Shown here one piece after another: positions 24,816-33,770 of a stretch of DNA of 64,000 nucleotides. How positions within the stretch are numbered: position 1 is the stretch's first letter; the number at the start of each line of letters is the position of its first letter. The stretch is from the NCBI RefSeq assembly GCF_017901155.1, contig NZ_CP072800.1, positions 2,569,283-2,633,282 on the forward strand. Reading direction: 5' to 3'. The notes below the pieces were generated by a model. It was not told where the DNA came from. It made no database searches and saw nothing but the letters and a program-made list of their open reading frames with translations. The position numbers and the translations under genes are program-made. Origin of the DNA: Candidatus Thiothrix anitrata (GTDB lineage Bacteria > Pseudomonadota > Gammaproteobacteria > Thiotrichales > Thiotrichaceae).

Positions 24816-25327
24816 TGATAATGAAAATAATCCTAGTTTCCAATGCTGTGCGTGCGCTATTGACATTAGGCGCAGCGGCTGTGCTGTCGGCTTGTGCGCC
24901 AACTCCCCATGTTGTACCCGGTGCAGTTTATAACCGTTATCCACCTGCGGGCATAATAAAACCACCACCGGTTAAGCCTTCTGTGCCTGCACAGCGTCCG
25001 TTGATACCATCACCCATAACGTTGCCTTTACCGCAAGAAAAGGCTCCTGCCGTGGAGTCGATTCCGTTGGAAGCACCACGATCATTGCCACCTAAGCAGT
25101 ACGTGTCTTCCTCTGCGGTACGTTCCTTACGTCAACAAGCACAAACTGAAACTGGACAGGGTAATGTCGCGGATGCGGTAGCCACTATTGAGCGTGCGTT
25201 GCGAATTGAGCCTGAAAACCCGGATTTGTGGTTGGTTCTCAGCGATTTATATAAACAACAGGGCAATGCGCAACAAGCAGCAAGTATGGCGGCAAAAGCG
25301 CAGTATTATCAGGAGTTACTCCATTAA
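24815..25327 (+). CDS. TPR lipoprotein, possible PBP1B partner
   Basis: The 170-residue product has a lipoprotein signal (LSAC lipobox), a Pro-rich linker (about residues 30-85) and a C-terminal TPR pair (AVATIERALRIEPENPDLWLVLSDLYKQQGNAQQAASMAAKAQ). A Pro-rich spacer and TPR recall LpoB/YraP-class outer-membrane regulators, and the gene overlaps mrcB by a base, so a role in activating PBP1B is plausible but inferred. An ATG at 24821 is an alternative start. Confidence 0.75.
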   Translation: MIMKIILVSNAVRALLTLGAAAVLSACAPTPHVVPGAVYNRYPPAGIIKPPPVKPSVPAQRPLIPSPITLPLPQEKAPAVESIPLEAPRSLPPKQYVSSSAVRSLRQQAQTETGQGNVADAVATIERALRIEPENPDLWLVLSDLYKQQGNAQQAASMAAKAQYYQELLH

Positions 25328-27296
25328 AGCATCGTCCGCCAGCACACCGGAATTGCCTGTTAGTGATTTGCTAGGGGAGTCGGGGCCATTTGCGCAACTG
25401 ATTGAAGGTTTTCAACCGCGTCCGCAGCAGCAGGCTATGTTGCAAGCGGTGCTGGAAGCCTTGCAAACACAGGCTACTGCCGTGATTGAGGCGGGTACGG
25501 GTGTGGGTAAAACTTTTGCTTACCTTGCTCCGGCGTTGCTGTGCGACGAGCGCGTGATTATCTCCACGGGCAGTAAAACCCTGCAAGATCAGCTTTACCA
25601 CAAAGATTTGCCATTGGTACGTAAGGCATTAAAAAGCAGCAGCAAGACCGCTTTGTTAAAAGGGCGTGCCAATTATTTGTGTTTACATCGCTTAAAGATC
25701 ACCCAATCCGAAGGGCGTTTGCCTGATAAAAAAAGCGTGGTGTGGCTACGACGTATCGGTGACTGGTCGGGCTTAACTCGTACCGGCGATGCTGCGGAAT
25801 TATCCTCCGTGCCACGTGATGCCGAGATTTGGCAACGAGTAACGTCGACCACCGAAAATTGCATTGGCGCGGAATGCAGCGATTACCAAGAATGTTTTGT
25901 GGTCAAAGCGCGGCGTGCTGCGCAAGAAGCCGACATTGTGGTAGTCAATCATCATTTATTTTTCGCCGATTTAGCGATTAAAGAAGAAGGTTTCGGCGAA
26001 TTATTGCCGTTGGCGAATGTGGTGGTGTTGGACGAAGCGCATCAGTTGCCGGAAATTGCTTCCAGCTTTTTCAGCGATACCTTCAGTAGCCGCAAGTTGC
26101 AGGATTGGAAGCGTGACACCTTGCTCGAAGTATTGGCGAATGCGTCCGATATGCCGGATTTACGCGACCAATTGGATGTGCTGGAAAAAGCGGTGCTGGA
26201 TTTGCGTTTGGCAATGGATACACCGGGGCAGCGTGCGCCTTGGGCACGTATTTGCCACAAACCCGCGATTGTTGAGCATGTGGGATTATTGACCACCAGC
26301 ATGGAACAATTAGCCGTATTGCTGGAACTCGCGTCATCACGCAGCAAAGGGCTGCAAACCTGTTACGAGCGTTTACTGGAACAACAAGCGTGTTTACAAC
26401 GCCTGCAAAATCCGCCTGCCGATACGGTGCAATGGTTTGAAACCTTTACCCGTGGTTTTGCCTTGACCAGTACGCCGCTGGATGTTGCGGTGCCGTTTAA
26501 AAAGTGCATGGAGGAATTGCCGTGCAGTTGGGTAATGACTTCGGCAACCTTGGCGGTGGGGCAATCGTTCGAGCATTTTAATCAGCGCATGGGGTTGGAT
26601 AATGCCACCACGTTGCAGCTCGATAGTCCTTTCGATTATTGGCGTAACGCTTTGTTATATTTGCCTTCCCGGTTGCCAGAGCCGCAAGACAGCGGATTTA
26701 TCAGCGCGTTGGTCGATGCGGCAGTTCCGGTCATTGAAGCCTGTGGTGGGCGCACGTTTATGCTGTTTACCAGTTACCGGGCATTGAATGAAGCGGCGGA
26801 ACTCTTGCAGGATCGCGTTGATTTTCCGTTGTTGATTCAGGGTGAATCGACCCCGCGTGATATGATCGACCGCTTCCGGGAGCTAGGTAATGCGGTATTG
26901 CTGGGAACAGCGAGTTTTTGGGAAGGTGTCGACGTGCGTGGTGATGCATTGAGCTGCGTGATTATCGACAAATTGCCGTTTGCCGCGCCTACCGATCCGG
27001 TGATGGAAGCACGTTTGGAGTCGATTCGACAACGCGGCGGTAATCCGTTCGGTGAATACCAGATTCCTCAGGCGGTCATTACCTTGAAACAAGGGGTAGG
27101 GCGGTTGATTCGGGATCAAACTGATCGCGGGGTTTTAATGATTTGCGACACGCGGTTGCGTACCCGCAGCTACGGCAAAGTGTTTCTCGACAGTTTGCCG
27201 CGTATGCCGCGTACCCAAAAGCTGGAAATCGTTGAACGTTTTTTTGAGAATAAGATGCTGCCTTTGCGAGAGCCTGATGAAACTGTTAGCACTTGA
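25323..27296 (+). CDS. yoaA: DinG/YoaA-type ATP-dependent helicase
   Basis: The XPD-type iron-sulfur helicase has Walker A EAGTGVGKTFAY, cluster cysteines in NYLCLH and NCIGAECSDYQEC, DEAH box LDEAHQLPE and late motifs GTASFWEGVDVRGDAL and QGVGRLIRD. It unwinds DNA in repair. The open frame extends up to 25188 but homologous sequence starts only near LPVSDLLGESGPFA. There is no ATG in that stretch; an ATT at 25323 lies 7 bases after AGGAG, overlapping the stop of the lipoprotein. TTG 25352, ATG 25269 and TTG 25188 are alternatives. Start uncertain, function firm. Confidence 0.85.
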   Translation: MKASSASTPELPVSDLLGESGPFAQLIEGFQPRPQQQAMLQAVLEALQTQATAVIEAGTGVGKTFAYLAPALLCDERVIISTGSKTLQDQLYHKDLPLVRKALKSSSKTALLKGRANYLCLHRLKITQSEGRLPDKKSVVWLRRIGDWSGLTRTGDAAELSSVPRDAEIWQRVTSTTENCIGAECSDYQECFVVKARRAAQEADIVVVNHHLFFADLAIKEEGFGELLPLANVVVLDEAHQLPEIASSFFSDTFSSRKLQDWKRDTLLEVLANASDMPDLRDQLDVLEKAVLDLRLAMDTPGQRAPWARICHKPAIVEHVGLLTTSMEQLAVLLELASSRSKGLQTCYERLLEQQACLQRLQNPPADTVQWFETFTRGFALTSTPLDVAVPFKKCMEELPCSWVMTSATLAVGQSFEHFNQRMGLDNATTLQLDSPFDYWRNALLYLPSRLPEPQDSGFISALVDAAVPVIEACGGRTFMLFTSYRALNEAAELLQDRVDFPLLIQGESTPRDMIDRFRELGNAVLLGTASFWEGVDVRGDALSCVIIDKLPFAAPTDPVMEARLESIRQRGGNPFGEYQIPQAVITLKQGVGRLIRDQTDRGVLMICDTRLRTRSYGKVFLDSLPRMPRTQKLEIVERFFENKMLPLREPDETVST

Positions 27297-27972
27297 TACT
27301 TCCACCGAAGCCTGTTCCGTCGCGGTTTATAGCGATGGCGTGACGTTTAGCGCGTTTGAATTAACCCCGCGTGAGCATACCCATAAAATTTTACCGATGA
27401 TTGAGCAGGTATTGGCGCAAGCAGCATTGCGCCTGTCTGAGGTTGATGCGCTGGTGGTAGGGCGTGGGCCGGGGGCATTTACCGGGATTCGGATTGGCAT
27501 TGGGGTGGCGCAAGGGTTGGCATTGGCGGCGGATAAACCGGTTATTCCGGTGTCGACTTTAGCGGCATTGGTGCAGCAAGCGTATCAGCAATATGGCGCG
27601 ACGCGGGTATTGGCGGCACTGGATGCCCGCATGAACGAGGTTTATTGGGGGCAATACACCGTGCAAAATGGCCTGGTGCAATTGCAAGGTGAGGAACAAG
27701 TGTGCGCTGCTGAGCATACGCCCTTACCCGAAACGGCTGGCTGGTTTGCGGTAGGGCATGGTTGGTCGGCGTATGCGGAAACGTTACAAGCGCGTTTCAG
27801 TGGCAAGCTGGAAGGTGAGAATACCGAATTGTTGCCTGCTGCGGAATTTATGTTGCCATTGGCAGTTGCGGCTTGGCAACGCGGTGAAGCGGTTGCGCCG
27901 GAATTGGCGCAGCCGGTGTATTTGCGTAACAAAATTGCCCTAACTACGCAGGAACGGTTGGCGCGTCAGTGA
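27277..27972 (+). CDS. tsaB: tRNA threonylcarbamoyladenosine biosynthesis protein TsaB
   Basis: Start 27277 (MKLLALDTSTEACSVAV) is chosen because family members begin here; the frame is open further upstream inside the helicase gene. The 231-residue protein has the ASKHA fold with DTSTEACSVA and GRGPGAFTGIRIGIGVAQGLA. TsaB partners TsaD and TsaE to make t6A37 in tRNAs that read ANN codons. It overlaps the helicase by 20 bases and epmB by 4. Confidence 0.94.
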   Translation: MKLLALDTSTEACSVAVYSDGVTFSAFELTPREHTHKILPMIEQVLAQAALRLSEVDALVVGRGPGAFTGIRIGIGVAQGLALAADKPVIPVSTLAALVQQAYQQYGATRVLAALDARMNEVYWGQYTVQNGLVQLQGEEQVCAAEHTPLPETAGWFAVGHGWSAYAETLQARFSGKLEGENTELLPAAEFMLPLAVAAWQRGEAVAPELAQPVYLRNKIALTTQERLARQ

Positions 27973-28952
27973 GCAGCACGGTAGCAGTATGGCAGCGTGA
28001 ACTGGCGGGTGCGGTGCGTGATCCTGCGACTTTGGTGCGCTTGTTGAATTTGCCGCAAGACGCGGTAAGTGTGCAAGCGGCACAACAATTTCGCTTATTA
28101 GTTCCACACAGTTATTTAGCGCGGATGAAGTCGGGGGATTGGCACGACCCGTTATTGCGGCAGGTGTTACCGCTGGACGAGGAATTACGCGTTATTGAAG
28201 GCTTTAATCACGATCCAGTCGGTGATCAAAACGCGCTGGTGGCTGATGGTGTTTTGCACAAATACCAAGGGCGGGTGCTGTTGGTAACGACGGGCGCGTG
28301 CGCGGTGCATTGCCGCTATTGTTTCCGGCGGCATTTTCCTTACAGCGAATCCAATCCGGTTAAAGGCGAGTGGGAAAGTGCGTTGGCGTATTTGCGCAAG
28401 CATACCGATGTGCGCGAAGTTATTTTGAGTGGCGGTGATCCGTTAACTTTATCCGATGAGCGTTTAGTTTCATTTTTCAGTCAATTACAGCATATTTCTC
28501 ATGTGATAAGGGTGCGTTTTCACACGCGCTTGCCGGTGGTGTTGCCTTCACGCATTGATGCCGGATTTCAACAGCTTTTGGCGCAATTACCGCAGCAAAA
28601 AATGATAGTGATTCACGCTAATCACGCTCAAGAATTAGCTGCAACGGATGTACACGACGCATTAGCTGCATTGCGTACCAGCGGCGTGACTTTGTTAAAT
28701 CAAGCGGTATTGTTGCGCGGAGTGAATGATACGGTAGACGCGCAAGCTGATTTGAGCGAAAGCCTGTTCGCGCTAGGGGTGATACCGTATTACCTGCATT
28801 TGTTGGATCGGGTCGCAGGTGCAGCGCATTTTGAAGTTACCCAAGCGCAAGCTGTGCAATTAATGGCGGAATTACGTCAACGTTTACCCGGCTTTCTTGT
28901 GCCGAAACTGGTGCGCGAGGTCGCAGGTGAAAAGGCGAAAATGCCAGTTTGA
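27969..28952 (+). CDS. epmB: EF-P beta-lysylation protein EpmB (lysine 2,3-aminomutase)
   Basis: The 327-residue radical SAM enzyme has the cluster motif CAVHCRYCFRRHFPY, then LSGGDPLTLSDERL and NHAQEL. It isomerises L-lysine to (R)-beta-lysine, which EpmA attaches to elongation factor P. The GTG start at 27969 overlaps tsaB. EpmA and efp are not in this window. Length fits EpmB rather than the longer catabolic lysine 2,3-aminomutases. Confidence 0.93.
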   Translation: MSSTVAVWQRELAGAVRDPATLVRLLNLPQDAVSVQAAQQFRLLVPHSYLARMKSGDWHDPLLRQVLPLDEELRVIEGFNHDPVGDQNALVADGVLHKYQGRVLLVTTGACAVHCRYCFRRHFPYSESNPVKGEWESALAYLRKHTDVREVILSGGDPLTLSDERLVSFFSQLQHISHVIRVRFHTRLPVVLPSRIDAGFQQLLAQLPQQKMIVIHANHAQELAATDVHDALAALRTSGVTLLNQAVLLRGVNDTVDAQADLSESLFALGVIPYYLHLLDRVAGAAHFEVTQAQAVQLMAELRQRLPGFLVPKLVREVAGEKAKMPV

Positions 28953-28971
28953 AAACAGGTTGCCAGCGAGT

Positions 28972-29715
28972 TTATGAGGATTTACTAACGGTACGCGTAT
29001 CCAGTTGATGGATCGTGAGCGTTGGGTGGATTTGTAGCAGTGTTAATTTTCCTAATCCTGTGTCTTCAAGCAGTGCAGCACCCGTGTCAATATAGTGGAT
29101 ATTAGCCACTCGAAGGACGTGTGGCGTAGGTGAGTGCCCAAACACCACGTGATCAATACCTTGGATCGGATCTGCCGTGCCCAAAGTATGTATTCTGCGG
29201 AAACGGTTACGTGACCACAACGCACATTCCTTAGATTCTGAGTTACGGTGAATATTCTGTACGAATTGTTGCCAACTCATGGTATTCGGTATGTCGGCGT
29301 GGACAATGCCTACCCGCCCGTTTCCGGTTGCTACTTCAAAGGCTATCGCTAATTCAGCAATGGCTTGCCGAATTTCTTGCTGTTGTTCGAGGGGCGTGTG
29401 TTTCCACCAATCACCACCGTTGTAACTCGTCCAGCTTTTGTATAGATTGACATCGTTTGCTGAATCCAAGAGTATTTTTTCGTGATTGCCCATGATGGAA
29501 TGGAACCATGGGTAGTTTAGGAATTCGGTAACACGTTGAGATTCGGCACCTCTGTCGATTAAATCACCCACTGCGAATACCCGGTCTGTTGTAGCTTGGA
29601 ATCCAGCTTGCTGTAACAGTTGTTCTAATGCAGTAAATGAGCCGTGAATATCACCCACGACAAAATCTTTGCCCAGCCGGTTTTTCGCGAAAAATTTAAA
29701 TGGGGTATAGGGCAT
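28972..29715 (-). CDS. PP2A/ApaH-type metallophosphoesterase
   Basis: The 247-residue protein shows the calcineurin-like triad GDIHG (residues 22-26), GDLIDRG (50-56) and GNHEK (76-80), with later metal ligands VHADIP and FGHSP. It resembles bacterial PrpA/PrpB and diadenosine tetraphosphatase-like serine/threonine phosphatases. The substrate is not determinable. It is convergent with epmB, 19 bases away. Confidence 0.88.
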   Translation of the reverse strand: MPYTPFKFFAKNRLGKDFVVGDIHGSFTALEQLLQQAGFQATTDRVFAVGDLIDRGAESQRVTEFLNYPWFHSIMGNHEKILLDSANDVNLYKSWTSYNGGDWWKHTPLEQQQEIRQAIAELAIAFEVATGNGRVGIVHADIPNTMSWQQFVQNIHRNSESKECALWSRNRFRRIHTLGTADPIQGIDHVVFGHSPTPHVLRVANIHYIDTGAALLEDTGLGKLTLLQIHPTLTIHQLDTRTVSKSS

Positions 29716-29796
29716 GATTTCAGCAGCCAGTTACAGTTAAGGTTAAGACTAACAATAAAGCACAGGCATTTGAACGCTAAATTTTACCCGTAGCCT

Positions 29797-30168
29797 TTAG
29801 TGCTTGAATGCGTAGCGTAACAGGCACAACCAGCCGATGATAAAAGCTGTTCCCCCGAACGGTGTGATCATGGCGATAGCAGTAATATCGGTGATGGCAT
29901 AAACGTACAGACTTCCTGAGAACAAGAGCACGCCGCTACTGAAAGCATAACCGGCAGCAGCTAACCAGTGATTTTGTTGGCGTTCCCACAATAAACCGAC
30001 GACTAGCAAGGTTACACCGTGATAAAACTGGTACTCCACACCCGTGTGAAAGCGTTTTAGCATGTGTGGATCTAATGATTTTTCCAACCCATGCGCACCA
30101 AATGCACCTAAAATAACCGCAAGCATTCCCAGCAGGGTCGCAATTATAAGAAAATGGTTACTTCGCAT
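29797..30168 (-). CDS. DUF423 family membrane protein
   Basis: The 123-residue protein has four hydrophobic segments (FLIIATLLGMLAVILGAFGA, EYQFYHGVTLLVVGLLW, LFSGSLYVYAI, MITPFGGTAFIIGWLCL). The signature GAFGAHGL and the ITPFGGTAFIIGW end identify the YgdD/DUF423 family of unknown function. It lies between two minus-strand genes. Confidence 0.88.
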   Translation of the reverse strand: MRSNHFLIIATLLGMLAVILGAFGAHGLEKSLDPHMLKRFHTGVEYQFYHGVTLLVVGLLWERQQNHWLAAAGYAFSSGVLLFSGSLYVYAITDITAIAMITPFGGTAFIIGWLCLLRYAFKH

Positions 30169-30186
30169 TATTGAATCCTATTGAAT

Positions 30187-30294
30187 ATGAATACCCACGA
30201 AAAACGTCAAATATACCGAGTTATTTTACGCATCATGGCTTGGGGCGGTCTGCTATTTTTACTGATGGTATTATTGCGAAGTTGCCTTGCCTAA
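30187..30294 (+). CDS. Candidate 35-residue single-helix membrane protein
   Basis: A short plus-strand frame in the gap between DUF423 and rsmJ encodes a basic N-terminus (NTHEKRQIYRVILR) and one membrane helix (MAWGGLLFLLMVLLRSCL). The charge pattern matches known small membrane proteins. It overlaps the end of rsmJ by 24 bases on the opposite strand, and no ribosome-binding site is clear, so it could be chance. Confidence 0.35.
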   Translation: MNTHEKRQIYRVILRIMAWGGLLFLLMVLLRSCLA

Positions 30295-30978
30295 ATACAC
30301 ATCATAGCGCACTGCTTTGCCACTGATGACAAACGCGGGTTTGCGGTTTGCCAATTCAGGGGCGTGGCGGGGGCGTTTGACGGTAACGCGGTGTTTGGCA
30401 TATTGACAGGCAATATCCAGCAAGTCATCGTCATCGTGATCATCACCGACGACTTCGTGGAAAAAACGCATTTCTTTTTGCACCAGTGCGGATTTTTGGC
30501 GTTCCGGGAACATGGGATCGAGATAAATCACATCAGCAGGTTCGTGCGTGCAACATTGCGCCAGTCCGGTGTGCGCGTCGATGTGATGTAAGGTCATGCG
30601 TTGGGCAATGCTACGCACCGTTTCATCGTCACTGGCTTGGGCACGTTTAAGACCGTCGTCTAATAGTGCATGGACAATGGGGGAGCGTTCCAGCAAGGTG
30701 ACGCGGCAACCCAAGGTGGCGAGTACGAACGATTCGCGCCCTAATCCGGCAGTCGCATCAATCACGTGCGGATTTTTGAGCTTGTGTAAGCCAACGGCTT
30801 TGGCAATGTCTTGGCTTTTGCCGCCACCGAATAACCGCCGATGCTGAGCTTTGCCTTCGAGGAAATCGACGTATACCGCGCCTATTTTCGGATCAAGCGC
30901 GTCGTGCAGTTCCAAACGCTGTGGTGTTTGGATGAGTTGGTAACGTGACACAGGATTTATTTGCCGCCACCCATGCAC
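30271..30978 (-). CDS. rsmJ: 16S rRNA (guanine1516-N2)-methyltransferase
   Basis: The 235-residue protein has the RsmJ landmarks VDFLEGKAQHRRLFGGGKSQDIAKAVG, VIDATAGLGRESFVLATLGC (SAM motif I), DPMFPERQKSALVQKEMRFF and the VKRP block. It methylates 16S rRNA G1516. The start is unclear: ATG 30978 lies inside bolA, and GTG 30951 just after its stop is an alternative. Either way the N-terminus is slightly shorter than E. coli RsmJ. Confidence 0.92.
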   Translation of the reverse strand: MHGWRQINPVSRYQLIQTPQRLELHDALDPKIGAVYVDFLEGKAQHRRLFGGGKSQDIAKAVGLHKLKNPHVIDATAGLGRESFVLATLGCRVTLLERSPIVHALLDDGLKRAQASDDETVRSIAQRMTLHHIDAHTGLAQCCTHEPADVIYLDPMFPERQKSALVQKEMRFFHEVVGDDHDDDDLLDIACQYAKHRVTVKRPRHAPELANRKPAFVISGKAVRYDVYLGKATSQ

Positions 30979-31268
30979 AACGGTGAGTCGGCGACTTTAC
31001 CCGCCCGCTCAAAGTATTCGTCCGGTGTGAGGGTGTGTAACGCAAGGGCATGGATTTTGCCATTGAGTTCTTCCGCCAAAATGCCATTAATCAGGCGATG
31101 ACGTGCAATCAGCATTTTTCCATTGAATTGGCTGCTGACTAAGGTCACTTTAAAGTGCGATTCGGAGCCGGGCGCGACATTGTGCATATGGCTTTCGTTG
31201 AGGACTTCGAGGAAGTCGGGCTGCATGGCATTTTGAAGTTTTTGTTCAATTTGTGCTTGAATAGTCAT
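30957..31268 (-). CDS. bolA: BolA family protein
   Basis: The 103-residue protein has the BolA core SHMHNVAPGSESHFKVTLVSSQFNGKMLIARHRLINGILAEELNGKIHALAL, including the invariant FxGxxLxxRHRxV-type motif. BolA proteins partner monothiol glutaredoxins in iron-sulfur handling and regulate morphology genes. It ends with a Cys (SPLCMGGGK). The stop overlaps the rsmJ frame. Confidence 0.93.
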   Translation of the reverse strand: MTIQAQIEQKLQNAMQPDFLEVLNESHMHNVAPGSESHFKVTLVSSQFNGKMLIARHRLINGILAEELNGKIHALALHTLTPDEYFERAGKVADSPLCMGGGK

Positions 31269-31366
31269 GGCCTGCTACTTATCTGGTTGGATTAACGATG
31301 ATTAACTTGAAACCATGAGAATAGGGCGCGTATATTTCGCCCTACACTCATCTATGGCTAGCTAAC

Positions 31367-32338
31367 ATGAACCAAAAAGAAAATTTTGACAAGTTATCCC
31401 AGTATTTGCAGAGCAAAATCATTGGTCAAAAATCCCTGATTAATCGTTTGATGATTGCTTTGTTAGCGGATGGGCATTTATTGGTTGAGGGTGCGCCGGG
31501 TTTGGCAAAAACTCGTGCTATTCAAATGCTTGCACAGGGAATCGAAGGTGATTTCCATCGGGTGCAATTCACCCCAGATTTATTACCGGCAGATATTACG
31601 GGCACGGAAGTGTTCCATCCGAACGATGGCTCTTTCCACTTTCAGAAAGGCCCGTTGTTCCATAATTTGATTTTGGCGGATGAAATCAACCGCGCTCCGG
31701 CGAAAGTGCAATCGGCGTTATTGGAAGCAATGGCGGAACGTCAGATTACCGTAGCGGGTACTACTTGGAAATTACCAGAGCCGTTTTTGGTAATGGCTAC
31801 TCAAAACCCGATTGAGCAAGAAGGTACGTATCATTTGCCAGAAGCGCAACTTGATCGTTTTTTAATGCACGTAGTGGTGGATTACCCGACACCAGCCGAA
31901 GAGAAAGTGATTTTGCATTTAGGGCGGCGTGAGGCTATGCAACAGGCCAAACGCGAGACAGAGAAGATGGAGCCTTTAGTTAGTCGTGAAGATGTGCGCT
32001 TGGCACGTCAGGATGTGTTGGGTGTTTACATGTCCGACAAGGTTGAAACTTATTTGTTGCAATTGGTATTGGCGAGCCGCAACCCGGAACGTTACGGTAA
32101 ATCTTTGGTGGGTAGTATTGCTTACGGTGCAAGTCCGCGAGCGACCTTGGCTTTAGATCGTTGTGCGCGTGCCTATGCGTGGTTGGCTGATCGCGATTTC
32201 GTGACACCGGAAGACGTGCAAGCGGTTGCCCATGATGTATTGCGCCACCGTTTGTTACTGACGTTTGAAGCGGAAGCTGATGGCATGACGGCAAATCATG
32301 TGGTTGATGAATTATTGGCATTGGTAGCGGTTCCCTGA
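31367..32338 (+). CDS. MoxR family AAA+ ATPase
   Basis: The 323-residue protein has Walker A EGAPGLAKT (residues 40-48), GTEVFHPNDGSFHFQKGPLF, Walker B LADEINRAPAKVQSALLEAM, and sensor ATQNPIEQEGTYHLPEAQLDRF. MoxR ATPases act as chaperones that work with VWA-domain partners. The next five genes encode such partners in an unbroken overlap chain, so this is the first gene of a MoxR/Bat operon. Confidence 0.93.
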   Translation: MNQKENFDKLSQYLQSKIIGQKSLINRLMIALLADGHLLVEGAPGLAKTRAIQMLAQGIEGDFHRVQFTPDLLPADITGTEVFHPNDGSFHFQKGPLFHNLILADEINRAPAKVQSALLEAMAERQITVAGTTWKLPEPFLVMATQNPIEQEGTYHLPEAQLDRFLMHVVVDYPTPAEEKVILHLGRREAMQQAKRETEKMEPLVSREDVRLARQDVLGVYMSDKVETYLLQLVLASRNPERYGKSLVGSIAYGASPRATLALDRCARAYAWLADRDFVTPEDVQAVAHDVLRHRLLLTFEAEADGMTANHVVDELLALVAVP

Positions 32339-33294
32339 TGGCGATGCGATCAGCACCGCAGGCAGGGCGTATGGGGCAGCAAGGGGATGGCATTGTGTTC
32401 AGTTCCTTGCAGTCGTTGCTGCATTTGCAGGGGCAGGTGCGCACACTGGCTTTGGCGAAACGCCATATTAAGGCGCGGCACGCTGGGTTGCATCGCTCAG
32501 TGCATAAGGGGAGGGGAATGGACTTTGCGGAGTCGCGCATGTACCAACCCGGCGATGACATCCGCACGATTGACTGGCGAGTGACGGCGCGTAGTGGGCG
32601 TGTGCATACCAAAGTGTTTGAAGAAGAGCGCGAAAAGCCGGTGTTGTTATGGATGGATTTGCGCCCTTCGATGTTTTTTGCGACACGCGGACGTTTTAAA
32701 TCGGTGGTTGCAGCGGAAATCGCCGGACTGTTGTTGTGGAAAACCCTCAATGATGGTGATCGCGTCGGCGGTATTTTGCAAAATAGTAGCCACGTTGAGT
32801 TAAAACCCTCGCGCAGTCGCTCGGCTGCATTGCATTTGTTGCGTGAGTTGAGCGAAATGACACGTCGGGGAGCTATGGCAGTCAATCCTATGCCTAGTGA
32901 AGATTTGCAAAGTAGCTGGACACGCTTGCGGCGTGTAGCGCAGGCGGGCAGTCAGGTATTTGTGGTGAGTGATTTTCGTCAGGCAACGCCACTTGCTTTG
33001 CGTCAGTTGGCAATGATTAGCCGTCATTCTCAGGTGACGTTGATTGTGATTCATGATCCGTTTGAAGAGAGCTTGCCAACGCAAGGCAATGTGCGCTTGA
33101 CGGACGGTGGTAAACGCAAGTTATGGGTCAATTTGGGGCTGAGCTTGTGGCGTAACCGTTACCATGAGCGTGCCCAGCAATCGCGTAAGGCATTACTCGA
33201 TTTTAGCCGCAGTTATCGCCTCGCTTTGATTGAATTATCCACGGCGGATGACAGCAATACGTGCTTGTTGAAATTATCACGGGGGTTGCGATGA
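32338..33294 (+). CDS. DUF58 domain protein
   Basis: The 318-residue protein carries the DUF58 signature (GMDFAESRMYQPGDDIRTIDWRVTARSGRVHTKVFEEEREKPVLLWMDLRPSM), a VWA-like region. It starts by overlapping the MoxR stop (ATG at 32338). In MoxR/Bat operons the DUF58 protein is assumed to recruit MoxR to its substrates. No membrane segment is evident. Confidence 0.9.
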   Translation: MAMRSAPQAGRMGQQGDGIVFSSLQSLLHLQGQVRTLALAKRHIKARHAGLHRSVHKGRGMDFAESRMYQPGDDIRTIDWRVTARSGRVHTKVFEEEREKPVLLWMDLRPSMFFATRGRFKSVVAAEIAGLLLWKTLNDGDRVGGILQNSSHVELKPSRSRSAALHLLRELSEMTRRGAMAVNPMPSEDLQSSWTRLRRVAQAGSQVFVVSDFRQATPLALRQLAMISRHSQVTLIVIHDPFEESLPTQGNVRLTDGGKRKLWVNLGLSLWRNRYHERAQQSRKALLDFSRSYRLALIELSTADDSNTCLLKLSRGLR

Positions 33295-33770
33295 ACCCGG
33301 ATAGCCTGCCATTACGCGATATTCATTTGCCCGCACCGCTTGGCTGGTGGCCGTTAGCTCCCGGTTGGTGGATTGTGGGAGCTTTGTTGTTGGCGTTGTT
33401 AATTGCCGGGTTGATTTGGTTATGGAAACGTCAACAACACCAACCGCAGGGTACGACACTGGCCTTGGATCAATTGGCGCAGTTGCAACGCCAGTATGCG
33501 CAGCAACCAGCGGCATTGCTACGGGAGTTGTCGATTTTGTTACGGCGGGTGGCGATTAGCCAATACGGACGTGAGCGGGTTTCTGGATTAACCGGTAATG
33601 CCTGGGTGGAGTTTCTTGATCAGCAAGCAGGCAAACCCTTATTTGCGCCGCACTTTACTACTTTGCTGACCGAGCAACCGTATCGCCCAGATGAGCCAGT
33701 GGAAACAGCCGCGCTGATTCAGGCCATTCGCACTTGGATTAATCTGCAACAGGGGAAACGCCATGTATGA
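33291..33770 (+). CDS. DUF4381 membrane protein
   Basis: Start 33291 overlaps the DUF58 stop (ATGA). The 159-residue protein begins NPDSLPLRDIHLPAPLGWWPLAPGW, followed by one membrane helix (WIVGALLLALLIAGLIWLW) and a cytoplasmic helical domain. This fits the DUF4381 component of aerotolerance-type Bat operons; function is unknown. It overlaps the next gene by 8 bases. Confidence 0.88.
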   Translation: MNPDSLPLRDIHLPAPLGWWPLAPGWWIVGALLLALLIAGLIWLWKRQQHQPQGTTLALDQLAQLQRQYAQQPAALLRELSILLRRVAISQYGRERVSGLTGNAWVEFLDQQAGKPLFAPHFTTLLTEQPYRPDEPVETAALIQAIRTWINLQQGKRHV

